Source: Trileptium ribeirensis
Taxonomy: Eukaryota > Nematoda > Enoplea > Enoplida > Thoracostomopsidae
DNA: 64,000 nucleotides
Reading direction: 5' to 3'
Assembly (NCBI GenBank): GCA_030248225.1
Contig: JASANE010019199.1
Span: forward strand, 1-64,000
Below are positions 36,948 to 50,000 of the stretch, in pieces. Each line of letters opens with the position of its first letter. The stretch's first letter is position 1. The translations under genes were made by a program, and so were the position numbers. The notes under the pieces are model-generated. The model was not told the DNA's origin. It made no database searches and was given only the letters and a program-made list of their open reading frames with translations.

Positions 36948-37568
36948 GACTGCTGCAGTAGCAGATATAGCGCAAAAATTGGATTAAGCTTTTTAAATGT
37001 CTGAAACTTCATAGATATTCGAGAGTTTATGCTTGAGCATGAAGTTATTATATTTTAAACCTGCTGACAGTGTTGACTGCTGCAGTAGCAGATGTAGCGT
37101 AAAAATTGGATTAAGCTTTTAAAATGTCTGAAACTACATAGATATTCTTAACTTTATGCTTGAACATGAAGTTATTATATTTTACAGCTGCTGACAGTGT
37201 TGACTGCTGCAGTAACAGATGTAGCGCAAAAATTGGATTAAGCTTTTAAAATGCCTGAAACTACATAGATATTCGAGAGTTTATGCTTGAGCATGAAGTT
37301 ATTATATTTTAAATCTGCTGACAGTGTTGACTGCTGCAGTAGCAGATATAGCGCAAAAATTGGATTAAGCTTTTAAAATGTCTGAAACTACATAGATATT
37401 CGAAAGTTTATGCTTGAGCATGAAGTTATTATATTTTAAAGCTGCTGACAGTATTGACTTCTGCAGCAGTAGATATAGCGCAAAAATTGGATTAAGCTTT
37501 TAAAATGTCTGCAACTACATAGATATTCGAGAGTTTATGCTTGAGCATGAAGTTATTATATTTTAAAG
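36948..37568. repeat. Tandem array, 127-bp unit, 5 copies
   Basis: TGCTGCAGTAGCAGAT or a close variant begins at 36951, 37078, 37205, 37332 and 37459, exactly 127 bp apart. Units are closely similar; the last is slightly diverged (TTCTGCAGCAGTAG). Each unit contains TTGCTTGAGCATGAAG-type sequence, a small inverted word. Not coding. Confidence 0.92.
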
Positions 37569-40500
37569 CAAGCATAGTCAGAACAGTATGAAGGTTTATG
37601 CCAGGGCAATAGCAAACATCTCTACCGTCGACTGTTCAGTAGAATCAACAAGGGATACAACCACAAATCAGGCAAATTTGAAATTAATAATACTATTTCG
37701 TTTGGTTGAATAAGTACTCATCCAGGAGCACAATAATTCACAATTCTAGGAAGGTACCACAATAGCCACAACCGATGACCCTGTAGGCAGTGCGTATTAG
37801 GGGTGTTGAGACAGGATCACGAGTGTGTTCCGCTTCAATCAGGCTATGGTAAAGATTTCCGGCTTCTTGACACACACATCACAACAATCATTCTAATTTG
37901 ATTTAGTGAATGATTATAAAGAAACAGGATTAAGCTCATTTGCGCCCAAGCATTGCACATATACCCATGAGTGAGCTCGTAAAATTACCTTAATCATTGC
38001 ACTCTGCGTATATTCTACCTAATAATTGATTTTATTTGTTTCATCAAGCCGAAAAAAATAAAATAAATATGTTCTGCGGCAACAGTAACTGAGGGCCCAC
38101 TGAAATAAACGTAAAAGACAGTATCCGAGAACCCCATACTCAGTAAAATAGAAAATTTGCAGCAGCTTTGTCCTTTTTGCATCCGACATGTGGTCCCTTG
38201 AGAGTAAAGACCTCCAAATGGAGGTAAGGGTAATGGGCGGTTGCCACGGGTCTGGAAATAAATACGAGAATCATAACATGACACCAGAAAATCGTAAAAA
38301 ATTGTTTCGAGACAAGTTTTATGTTTACGTTCAGAAATATCATGCAATTTGTACCCCAGTATCTCCATTATAATTCTGGCTTACTAACCATTTAGGTGTT
38401 TGCAAGCTTTGCTTGAATCTTTAATGATAACCGGAAAAGAAGCAATCCACGCGCGAAAGAGTAATAACGTTACCAACAAAACCCAGTGGCAATATATTTA
38501 ATAGGTTGCTGTCAAATAACTGCACGATCAACTGAATTAACGTGGTGATAGTGCAATTTAGTCAATGTCTCGAGTTTGATATCTAATGTTTGTTGTGTGC
38601 TACAACCGTGGTCAAAGACAAAATCGGTTACGTGATAATGTGTACCTTAAATTTTACGTTTTGAGTTGGGGAAACGCATCAAGAAGACGCTATATATAAT
38701 CTTAGTTGCAGATTATTACACATCTATTAAAAGCCGAACTATGTCAAAATAAAGTACTACAGACGGTAAAAATACTTGAGTTGGGACAACGCATTAAGTA
38801 GCTGCGAATTCTTTACTCATTTATTAAAAGCCTTTCTATATTAAAAACAATTAGAGACGGGGAAAAATTCAGAATAAATCATGCACTACCTTTTCATTTT
38901 GATACGCAGTTACGGCGATGAATTCAGTTTCTCTGAATGCAAACGTTTTAAATTGACAGTATGGAAGTTTCATGATGTTGTCACAGCGAACCAAATGAAA
39001 TCGAGGCTGATATTTGTGCATTGAATTCAGTATTGTCTAAAAATTGAAAGCTACACATCAATATTGCAGAACACTGCTCCTATAACAAAGACACGATTCA
39101 AAAATACAAATCAATTACACTGAAACAAAAATTAACACAAGTTTATTGAATGAAGGCAACGCGTAAGCTAACGAATTTTTAATTTAATGCCATTAAAAAT
39201 ATTTTAACCAAAGGATCCTCCGTGTTATATTAGCTGTGGATTCCGAAGCTACACATTAAATTATATATTTAAAAATCTATGTAGGACTGACATGTATAAT
39301 GCACCTAAAAGTTTGCGGTTAACTAAAATTTGATTCTATGTCAGCGTAGCACTGAAACTTAATATTACTTGATAGTCCAATTATGCCGAAAACAGAAATA
39401 GTCTTCGTAAGCTAAAATTAGCAGCTAAGTAAACATGGCCTAAGTCGGAGAAAAGAATGTTATTGGAAATTCAACTAAATTTTTAGTATAGTAATTTATC
39501 TCCAACTACCGTTCGGTTTTTAGTGCACTAAATTAGGAAAATTATTACAATGTCTGTGTCAATTTCGCAGCTTTATGAAAAATAGGGGCTTACCATACCG
39601 CTTTTGTTGCAAAGATACCACTCTCTAAATTGTGCTATTTGCTACTTTTGGCTCTGTCTCTAAACAGAATGAGCCGATTCCACACAAGCCTTAACCCCTT
39701 CCCACCCAAATTTTTGTAGGTTTTTTAATTATATATTATCTTGTGGCGATTTATATAACGGCAACATTATTACTTAACATTATTTTCGTACTATTATACA
39801 TTCATTCATATTTTCTATTAAAAGCTGCCAATCACGTACGAGTCGCCGAGAAGGCCGATAAGAGGAGAAAACAAAAGAGTAAAAAGCGGCAAACCATCAA
39901 AGGCACGACGAACACGCACGACATAACAGACAGCGCCAAAAGACCATCGAGAGCAGAGCGAGCAAGAGGAGAGACCAGTTGCGCCAGCCAATAGCCCGAC
40001 ACCGATACTTGGCACCCCACCGACAAGGACAAAACACGTTTCCCATGTTCGAAAAACCCCAACTGCAAGCTATCAGCTTGCTCCAGCATGGTTCGAAAAA
40101 GTCATGTGTCGGTTTCACATTTGCAATTACTAGCAAATTGCGTGGTAAAGAGAAACGGAGCTAGTGCCAAACAAAGGATTAATTTTATGATTTCATTAAC
40201 ACTCCTAAATCATAGAAACTAGACGACACATTAAAGGCAATGTGGACGCCGTTTTCAGCAGATATCACAATTACGCAAACCAATATGTCTTCCGTCATTA
40301 ACCACAATATGCGATTTCTCGAAATTTATTATTCATTTCAGGACGGATTCGATAATGGTCTTCATTTTTATGCGAGCGCTCTCAGAAGGGTCTTCCAAAG
40401 GTCAAAATCACAAGGTTTCCTATGCATGTCGTAGCGCCAGTTCGGACAAAAATTATTACACCGCAAACACAAAGTTGTATCCATAATTAGATACTACCAA

Positions 40501-40858
40501 ACGTCAAATAAAAAATGCGAGAATATCAACCCAGTGATACGTTGTTATGGAGACACAGGAACACAAAAAGAATTTTTTGCTGTTAACCGTTATTTGAGTG
40601 AAACCAAATACTTTTAAGAATCGCTCGCCATTTTTGTAGTCGTTAACAGCAAAACAAGACAATCTTAGGAATACGTAATTCGAAGTATACCGTTCAGATA
40701 ATTTAAGTGTAAATGAAATGCACTTAATTAGCATAATCAGTTGTAATTCCAATAACGAAATGCGTTCAATTAGCATAATCAGTTGTAAATATGTTAAAAT
40801 CAACAACAAAGCCCAATTTGAGTTTTCCGAAATCACGTAATAAACAATTTTTAAAGTA
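37569..40858. other. Intergenic sequence between the 127-bp array and the SLC22 gene
   Basis: No supported gene. Two diverged copies of a roughly 100-bp segment (GAGTTGGG, ACGCATTAAG/ACGCATCAAG, TTATTAAAAGCC) lie near 38660-38860. 39.83-40.16 kb is more GC-rich and C/T-rich on the minus strand, without a recognised gene. The part nearest 40858 is the likely 3' untranslated region of the SLC22 gene. Confidence 0.4.
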
Positions 40859-41002
40859 TTACTGTAGCAAATCGACGGCATCTTGAAGAGTATCTGGCAA
40901 TGGCTGATCCAGAGTTTCAGGAAGAAAAATGACCAAAGTTCCAGCGACGAATGAAAACACACCGAAAATTATCATTGGCGTAACCGGAAGAGTGATATCC
41001 GA
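40859..41002 (-). CDS. SLC22-like gene: last exon with stop
   Basis: Acceptor TTGTATTTTAG. It encodes SDITLPVTPMIIFGVFSFVA, LVIFLPETLDQPLPDTLQDA and VDLLQ, then TAA (40859-40861). L-P-E-T with the following L-P-D-T is the usual end of family members. It lies 4.9 kb from the previous exon because the intron holds repeats and a CR1-like insertion. Confidence 0.93.
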   Translation of the reverse strand, partial: SDITLPVTPMIIFGVFSFVAGTLVIFLPETLDQPLPDTLQDAVDLLQ

Positions 41003-44000
41003 CTAAAATACAAAAATTTTGGTTGCCTGAAATTAAAGTTCGGCTGGCTTGAGAACGACTCAATCGATAATTTTTTAAAGGAAAATACTCCCAAAGAACC
41101 TCGAGGACTATTCAATACCTTTAGAGAACCTCGAGGGGTGCATTATAAAATCCTTGAGGGAAGCCACAAATGACCATGACATCGATACAGCAATGTACAC
41201 TAGCAAGACCTAGCTTCAGACTCTTCTACAAAAGTTTTATAATGAACACATTGTAGATATCAATAATATGGCTTGTTATTTGGGTATTTAGTTTTATATT
41301 GTGATCTACAATTCAATTTTGATTGCGTAGTTTTATATTGGACTTTCCAATTTAGTGGATTTTCCACTGTAAGTGTTAGGGGGAAAATCGTGAATTTTTG
41401 GTTTCTGTCACGCGTAACTCATCTTCAGGTAGATTGATTTCGACAAATTTTTATTCGATCCCATTTTCGGGGTCAAAATGGTAAAACACGTCTTTAAGCC
41501 TTGTTTGCCAAATTTGGCCATACGGCTATTAATCCTTAGCAGCCCATATGTCGCGACACACGCTTCGCATCGAAAAAGCGAGACAACCGGGCAGAATCTG
41601 TTCATAGAGATCTGAGACCACTCCCTGGGCCGCTGCGGGTCCGAATATGGCTCGGCGACCTGTTACTAAAATAGCGATTTTTCAAATTTCGACATGTTGC
41701 TGCATGTTTTTACCGTACAACGATGTCTATTAGCTTATTAAGCACGTTTGAACACGATAGATGTGCTATTTAGACTCCACCTTGACAGTTATAACTTTTC
41801 ATGGGGTTTCAAGGGTTTTACGATCGACGAGCCCGATTTCCAAAATGTAGTGAGTTTTCATGTTTGGTTTATTGCTTGCAGGGCATCAAGAATGGCTTAT
41901 ATAATTTTCGTAATAATAATATATAATAATATAATATATAGTAATATAATGTTCGTTAAATACGGTGATTTCGTTATTTGGAGCCCATTAGTAATATTTA
42001 AGAACTTGTTAGATGTTTTCAATGGGTTTAGGCTAAATGAACCCGATTTCCAGAATCTATTCTATCTTCAGTTGTTTGGATACATATTACGTGCAAGTCA
42101 TGAAGAATTGTTCATATAGGTTTTCGGCAGGCTCGGTACGATGGTTTAGTTATGTAGAGTCCAGCACTAATATTTAATGCCTTTCCGTGGGTTTACAATG
42201 GCTTTAGGGTCATTGTACCCTTCTGCCTATGGAATATTGCCTATGTTCAGTTGTTTGGCTAAGTTTTTTGGTAGACTTTTTCTAGAGACTAGCACTAATA
42301 CTTCGACCGTTTTCAGCCGTTTTTGATGGGTTTAGGGACTTCAAGATTTTAGGGTTTTTAATGGGTTGAGGTCTGAGGGTGACAGAGGCTTTAATATGGT
42401 ACATACATCAAACACAAATCCTCTTACAATGTGATTTCTCAAAATTACCGAGTGATAAGCCCAAACTCGTTCTGTTTACGAATTACTGATAATAATTATT
42501 ATTGTTATGTTAATAGTGAGCTTGTTGTCACCAGTTCAATCTTTGCGACTAAAATTTTGTTATTGGCCACAGTCAAATTTGGAAATTAAATAAACCTGAT
42601 AATTATTCTAAATTATCTGTCGCAAAAGTATTTTAATGCAATAAAACGATGTTGTAGAATTCAAAACAATAGTAGTCAATGATTAAAAACATTTAGCAAC
42701 AGAAGCAAGTTAAGTAAGATTAATAAATAGGTTATTTAGTTAGAACTTGTGTTAGAAAATGTTCTCATTGCGACTGACTGGACACTACTCCACAGTATCC
42801 CTAATGTTAACAATGCTTGGGCATGAATCAATACGTTTATTAAGAAAGTAATTGACACCTATGTGCCCACGTGTTCAAAAAAGTTTGCAAACAAACCAAT
42901 ATGGGCAGATAAGATGGCTTGGGCAAATTTGCGATCTGAACATAATGCATATCGTAATTACAAACGTCTTGGCACCGCTGATGCTTACAACAAATACATC
43001 CATGCTTCCGACTTGGCGCCATCGCTATCCGTACCTCGATTATCAAATATGAACGCAAATTAGCTGACAATATTGATAAGGACAGAAAGTCGTTTTATGC
43101 CTACGCGCTCCGTAAACGTAAATCACCCACGACAATTGGCCCTTTCACTCGTGCTGATGGTCGGCTCACTAATGGTAACTTTGAGAACGCCACCTATTTG
43201 AACAATTATTTCAAGTCTGTTTTTAATGCAAAACAGTTCAATCCACCGCAACAACAGCCTCGAACTCAGGCCACGCTGCAAGATATAGTCACCGACGTAG
43301 ACGAAGTTCTGCTTACACTCAGGTCACTCAAACTGCACAAGTCACCTGGTAATGATGGAATACCGAATGAAATATTGCGTTCGTGTGCAAATACGCTTGT
43401 ATTTTGTCTAGTACCGCTATCTTTTTTATTTAATTTATCACTTAGCTCCGGTGTTGTACCATGTGAGTGGAAACTTGCTAACGTTATTCCCCTTCATAAA
43501 AAGGGCAGCTATTCCGAAGCTTCTAACTTTAGACCAATTTGCCTAACACCTGCAATCAGTAAAGTATTAGAAACTGTGGTGTGCAAGCATCTAGTAAAAT
43601 TTATTAATGAAAACGTTCCATTATATGGTACTCAGCATGGCTTCACCCCAAAGCGCTCAACAGTGTCTCAGTTATTAATGTATCTTGACTTTGCAACATC
43701 CGTTCTGGACTCCGGAGACGATTTTGATGTGGTATATGTCGATTTTCGAAAAGCGTTCGATAGTGTCAATCACACCGCCCTTTTACATAAACTTAGAGAC
43801 TAAGGTATTTCCGGAACGGTCCTGAAATGGATAGCATCCTTTTTACAAAATAGAAAGCAACGAGTTATTATTAACGGCACTTCGTCTGATTACGTACCAG
43901 TTAAAAGCGTCGTCCCGCAAGGGACCGTTTTGGGGCCCCTTCTTTTTCTGATATACGTAAACGATTTAGATGAGTACACTTCCTGTTCGCTATTTAAATT

Positions 44001-47000
44001 TGCTGATGACATCCGTATGGCGCGCCGTATCTCACGACCAATGCATCGTTTCTTCTCCATTGATGATTTTCAATTTGACTTAAACGGTTTAAATGCTTGG
44101 TCGTCAATGTGGCAACTAGAGTTCAACATCGATAAATGTGCAATTATGCACTGTGGTCAGCGCAACCCCTGTGCCGCCTAACATTTAGGGAACAACCTTT
44201 TAAACCCAACGACAGAAGAAAAAGACTTATGCGTAATTATGACTCCAGACTTTATGTTCTCCAAACATTGCACTACAGTCTGTCAAAAGGCTAGACGCAT
44301 CATAGTCGAACGGTACAATATTGGGATAAGCGCAAATGGTTAGCTTTATATAAGGCACTAATCCGCCCAATAGTAGAATACGCGACTGTTATCTGGTGTC
44401 CTTTTTACTCACGTGACATTGAATTAGTAGAATCGGTTCAGCGGCACGCAACTAAATTGCTACCTAACATTCGACACATGACATACACCGACCGCCTTCG
44501 ATATTTGGGCATCCAATCTTTACAAACACGCAGACTCCGCTGTGATCTTATTACCCTCTACAAAACTGTAAACAACGAAATCGACTTGGATCTTGGACAA
44601 TTTTTTGTAACTGGATGCGAGCATACACGTGGTCATTTGCTAAAACTACAAATCCGGAATACTCAGTTTCACGACTTCCGCCGAAATTTCTTCCCCTACC
44701 GGGTGGTCAGGGCATGGAACAACTTACCCTCTAGCGTAGTTTATGCCGCAAATTTAAAATCCTTTAAGCGTCAGCTGCACTCCGGTGGTTCCTTACCTGA
44801 TCTATAACATCCATACTGTTATATTGTGTCCTTCTATTTTAATCGCCCGCTCAACACCAGCCACATTCCAATGAGGCGTCACGGGTCCACGGTCAGTGGA
44901 TGGTCAACATTCTTCGATTTCCACCATACATTTTGCCACCTGATGTGTGGACGCGTTCAGGTACATATTCAGGTACATATAACTTGAAGGTTTTGAGCGA
45001 GTGGAGGGACGAATATAGGGAAAATCTTACGAACATGTAAGATTTGGAAAATGCCCCCGCACACCCGCTGTGAGGAGAGGCCAGTACATAACACATTATA
45101 TGCTGGTGCAGTCACCATCACTAACGCTAACGCAAACGTGGCAATATACGTGGCATTCAGCATTGTGTGATCCGACGTTACGTTTTGACTATGAATAGCT
45201 CAGGATTCGAAGGTTTCGACGAATATAACAACAACGCTACCGATATAAATGTCAATTCGAATTTTGTAACAGGTAGAACTTCGGTGATTACTAGTATTCA
45301 ATAAATAAGGAAATAAGACTTATAGTTATATTAATAACACCCGTGAGTTACTGGACAACCCACAATATATGTCGAATAACGAAGTGAAAATTACCCTTAG
45401 TCGCAGATAAGTAATTGCTTAAATATTAATTCCTTACTAGCTATTATACATGTAACTTGAGTTACCAGAGCACGAGCAGTATTAAATCATCATGTTCTTG
45501 GCAAAGCGTACTTAGTAAGGCAAAAGTCGAAAATGATATCACATACTGAACGATGACTACGTCAAAAATATATTAATAATAACTAGTTATGCAACAGTAA
45601 ATTCTAAAAACGTTTCTGCAAACATATAGAAACAACAGTTGCCTTAGTTCGTAAACCATATGGTACACACACTAAGATAATTTATGGAATTCCAACAAAA
45701 GAAATATAATTGTACCACTCACTGAGTTTCAGCAACATTATTCGGCTAAAACAAGCGCTGCTCGGTCCCAGCTAAGTCGTATAAAGCATGTTTTCGGTTC
45801 AACCAATAAAAGCCTTCTGACACTATACGAAACCCGTCTTTTTAATGAGATGTACGGTGCCCACAACTAGTATGTCATCTGATAGACACAGTAGGTTTTT
45901 GTTTTACGACATTCTACACGACAGATAAAAAACAAACAAAACTGACCAACATGGCAATATAGCCGGCAACACCGCCTCCAAGTCGTGCGATAAGTGAACT
46001 AGCGCCAATAATTGAATTTCGAATCACCGTCGGATACATTTCGCTAGTAAAGATGTACAAAATGACGAACGCTGCTTGCGACGCGCCTTTGCCGAACAAC
46101 ATAAAAATTAGCCGGAGGCCTTTGCTTTCTGAAACACAGAGAATATAGAAACAATATATTAGAAATATAATTTTAATATAGAACAAAATAAAATAATGTG
46201 GCTTCTCGCCACCGGGGGCTAGGGGCACACAAACCGGCCCGATTCCCTTGCAGAACCTGCAACGCCTCTCGCAGTAACTCTATGTTATACAGTGTAATTT
46301 TACAAATATATGTCCTTAATTATGAACGGCAATCTATTAGTTCATTTAGTAGCCTATCGCGGAGACTTGGATCAATTAAAAGTATTTTTTAATTTACCAT
46401 TGGTTGAATCCGCACAAGGTCAGGGTACCATATAAGGTCCAAAAAATATAGCACAGAGTACTAAATTTGTGGACCACCATTTTTAATTCTGCAAATTACT
46501 TTCCCACATCTGAATAAGCCTCATCGCCGGCCAGGAGTCTTGCAAAAGTCGAGAAATCCTCGCAAGCCGAGAATGGTTGCCAGAACCCAAATAATATAAT
46601 GAAGATCACAATCAGTGCCAGGACGGCAACGATCGTTTGTCTTCATAGTCCATCTTATACACTTTATTGTTTTGCCAGAGGGTGTATTAACTATGATAAT
46701 TTTGAGTAATTCGAGGTGTTCTACAGACAAATCGTGGTAAAAACTGGTTACATAAAATAGTTTCGATGAAAACAGTCAATCCACGATAGATCTCTATTAC
46801 TATGATTATCTATTAGCTTTTTCTTATACCGCATTGTCGATAACTATAAAAGAACTAAATGTGTATTGAAAATACATAAAATTTTATGATTTAAGAAGCA
46901 GCAACTAAAATAACGCAATAGTCTATATTATCCCTTGAATCTTGAGTGATAGAGAAGGATTAATTGCGAACGAACACTGCGACATGGCACGTCGTATAAG

Positions 47001-50000
47001 TAACACAGTGGTTAAACATAATAATACGGCATACTCTTCTACGAAATTTCATTCTGAGCTCCTGCTAATACACTGATACATACCATCCACCATAAAATAT
47101 AGCAGTGCTTTTCCCATACCCGAAAACATTCAAGTGAAACTTTTCAGCCGCCCATGACGTCAGAATAAATTTTCGAATTTTGGATCGAGGAACCACAGGG
47201 TGCCATACCTCAAACTTCATAACTCCATAGCCGGAGCCTTAATTGAAGAACAAGACAGAGGCATCGGCATTTATCATTTTGCTATGAAATAAAACCAACC
47301 ATAACAGTGGGTAAAAACTTGACTACTGACCCCGAAACCACACCTCAAATAAAAAACGCTCCGGTAAATTGAATGCCGGTCGGAATGAGCCCAAGATCAT
47401 GAAAATCGGTAAGTCGTTCCCGAGTTATGGCCGATCACACACACAGTGACGGAATTTAAAAGCTTTCACCCCCGCAACACACAATCTCCGCTACGTTACA
47501 CTACGCTCTGATAATGATAATATTTAAACATATATTCTAAAATAAATACAATACTTTAAATAGACTATTTTGTAGTCTTTACAAGTATCAGAGTTACATC
47601 ACTCTGATAAGCGAAAAAATCGAAGCCACTCACCTTCGGGTGATAATACAACACCAAGCATCATAATTCCAGCTAAAATGAGACAGGCCAAGACGCATCT
47701 TTTGCGTCCAGTAGCCAAAATGAACACACAAATGAACAGAACCGGAAATTCGGTAGCGCCGGCAATTGCGTTGTTGACAAAAACGGTGCCACCGAAAAGA
47801 CGATGCGCTTTTGGAACCGATTGATCAGACAAATTCAGCGTTACGCCGTAGTAGACGAGCGCCGTTACACACCTGCAAAAGCAAAACCGATTATCTAAGT
47901 TTAACAATGATTGAAAGTGATTTTCAACTAAATTATGCGCGAGTAAACTTAAGACGCGCCCATCGACTATCCTATTTTGTAAAAGCTGATAGCGAAGCGC
48001 AAACCGTTGTTACGAAACAAATGCGGAAATATCATCGGTTTTTCGGTAACAGAAAATCGTCAAAATCAGAAACAAGTACCGAAAACTACACTTTTGTGTT
48101 CGAACAGAATGTTGACGATTTTGAATTTGCAGTAAAAACTGTTATATAATGCCTATCAGCTTCTGATTTGTATTTGTCTGGGTTCGCGAACAAATTTAAC
48201 GCAATACTGACGTCACAGATCAATCGTTCATGTTGTTTACGTTACAGTGTTCGCGAACAAATTCAGCGAATCCAAATCCTGTAGATTTTCGTTCGCAAAA
48301 AATTCGGTAATTTTCCTTGAATTTTCGCGAACACAAATTTACCGGAATACTATCACAGAGCTTTGTGTTCGCGAACAGTTTTGCGCCGCATTATGCTTTA
48401 CCAAAAAACGTTCAGTAACAGATTTTTAACCGAAATAGCAAAATAGGATTATTGATGGGCGTGGGTTAAGTTTACTCTCGCATTACTAGAGAATGATATC
48501 AGTAGTTTAAATCAGCATTCAGGAATGAGCAGTGCCATTGATTCGATTCGGTTACAACCTAAAGATACGCGTCTGTGCAACGTTCCCCTTATGATACGTA
48601 CTGCTCGGCTATTAGTCTTTCGATAACAAAATACATATTTGTTTCATCAGTGATCAGTTGAGCCCAGATTCCTGTATTTTATGTGTAAATAAAAACAATA
48701 AACTATGCTCTTTCGCTCACCAAATGATAAAGACAATCGAAGTTCGGACGATCAGTTCTTGGCTGCGCAGCAGGTGAAGTAGGCTGGCACGTTCCTTGCG
48801 CTTGACCCACTCCTGAAACACAAACACTGATGGAGATTTATAACACTACTCCATAATCATGATGGATTTCGTGTTAATTTTAAACATTACAGTCATGAAC
48901 TCACCGAAATGCATTCGATAAACACAGAGCGATAATACGAAAATAATTATTAATATAACTATAAAATGACAATGATTAAATTTTTGATTGAACAGCAGTA
49001 CGCAGCTGATTCGAATACGGAAAAACAGTTGTATAATGACACACAAAATTAAGCGCAGGGGTGACGGGTGTAATTTCACCAAGATGCAAACAGACCAAGT
49101 TTCTTCTTGCACCCTTTTTTGTGTATGACTGTAGGTGTAAAGCTTTATTAATTTATTTATATAACCTCACCCTTCGTTCAGCGTGTTTAATCAAGTGCAA
49201 ATCGGGCGGAAGCGTCGATTTATTCCATCGCGAAGCGTGTCGAATGATTTCTTCAGCTTCGCGAACGCGGTTGTTCACAATTAGCCACCGTGGAGACTCG
49301 GGTAGTATTCTAAAACAACTATATACATGTTATCCAGTATATATAACTGTTAAAGCATAGGTTTTAAAGTTTTATCATCGAAATAGCCAAACTACGTATC
49401 TTCATGAATATATTCTGAATTTTCACTGCTTGCTAAACTCAACAGCCGAAAAGAATGTGTCGATATCGAAGATGAGCGTCTGCGATATTTTAAGCCACCA
49501 TCATCCAAACAATCTGTGTCGTCTCCACTGCCTGGCGATAATTTCGTAGAAAATGCATTTAGGAAGTACTCGCGTAGTAAGAGGCGTATATATTTAAAAA
49601 TATATTTTTATTGACAATACTTTGCACGCCATTATAATTGGTTGCTTTGCAAAATGTCGGCATTTATGTTAACACAGCATTTTGTAAAACCACAACATTT
49701 GTTTATTTGTTAACTGGAGTGTCATGATCTTTACACACACAACATAGTACAATATCGCGGCACTCCGGATGAGCTAACTCATCACAGAGAAACCTGTTTT
49801 TTTACAATTTTTAGTTATACATGTTGAAACACTGAAGAATTCTGTAACTAATCTAGCTAACAATCTCAATAACTTTATATCGTCAATGCCTTAAGTTATG
49901 ATGGAATTATAAATTTGCAAGAATAGTTTAAGATTTCAGCTTATTCTGTCAACTACAGTACTCACCAACAATAACTGTCGTAATTAACTCGTTTGAGATT

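Noticed and set aside
39830..40165. Possible LTR or gene because of overlapping frames and different base composition
   Set aside because: No matching terminal repeat, no gag or pol sequence and no convincing primer-binding site or TG..CA ends could be identified.
45191..45304. 37-codon ATG frame beginning MNSSGFEGFDEY
   Set aside because: Short, Asn/Ser-rich, inside an intron on the opposite strand, with no recognisable family.
46521..46730. Hydrophobic minus-strand frame as an additional transporter exon
   Set aside because: The exons on either side join exactly in phase and match the family contiguously without it.
47811..48149. 112-codon plus-strand frame
   Set aside because: Its first part is antisense to a confirmed transporter exon and the rest is intron; no motif.
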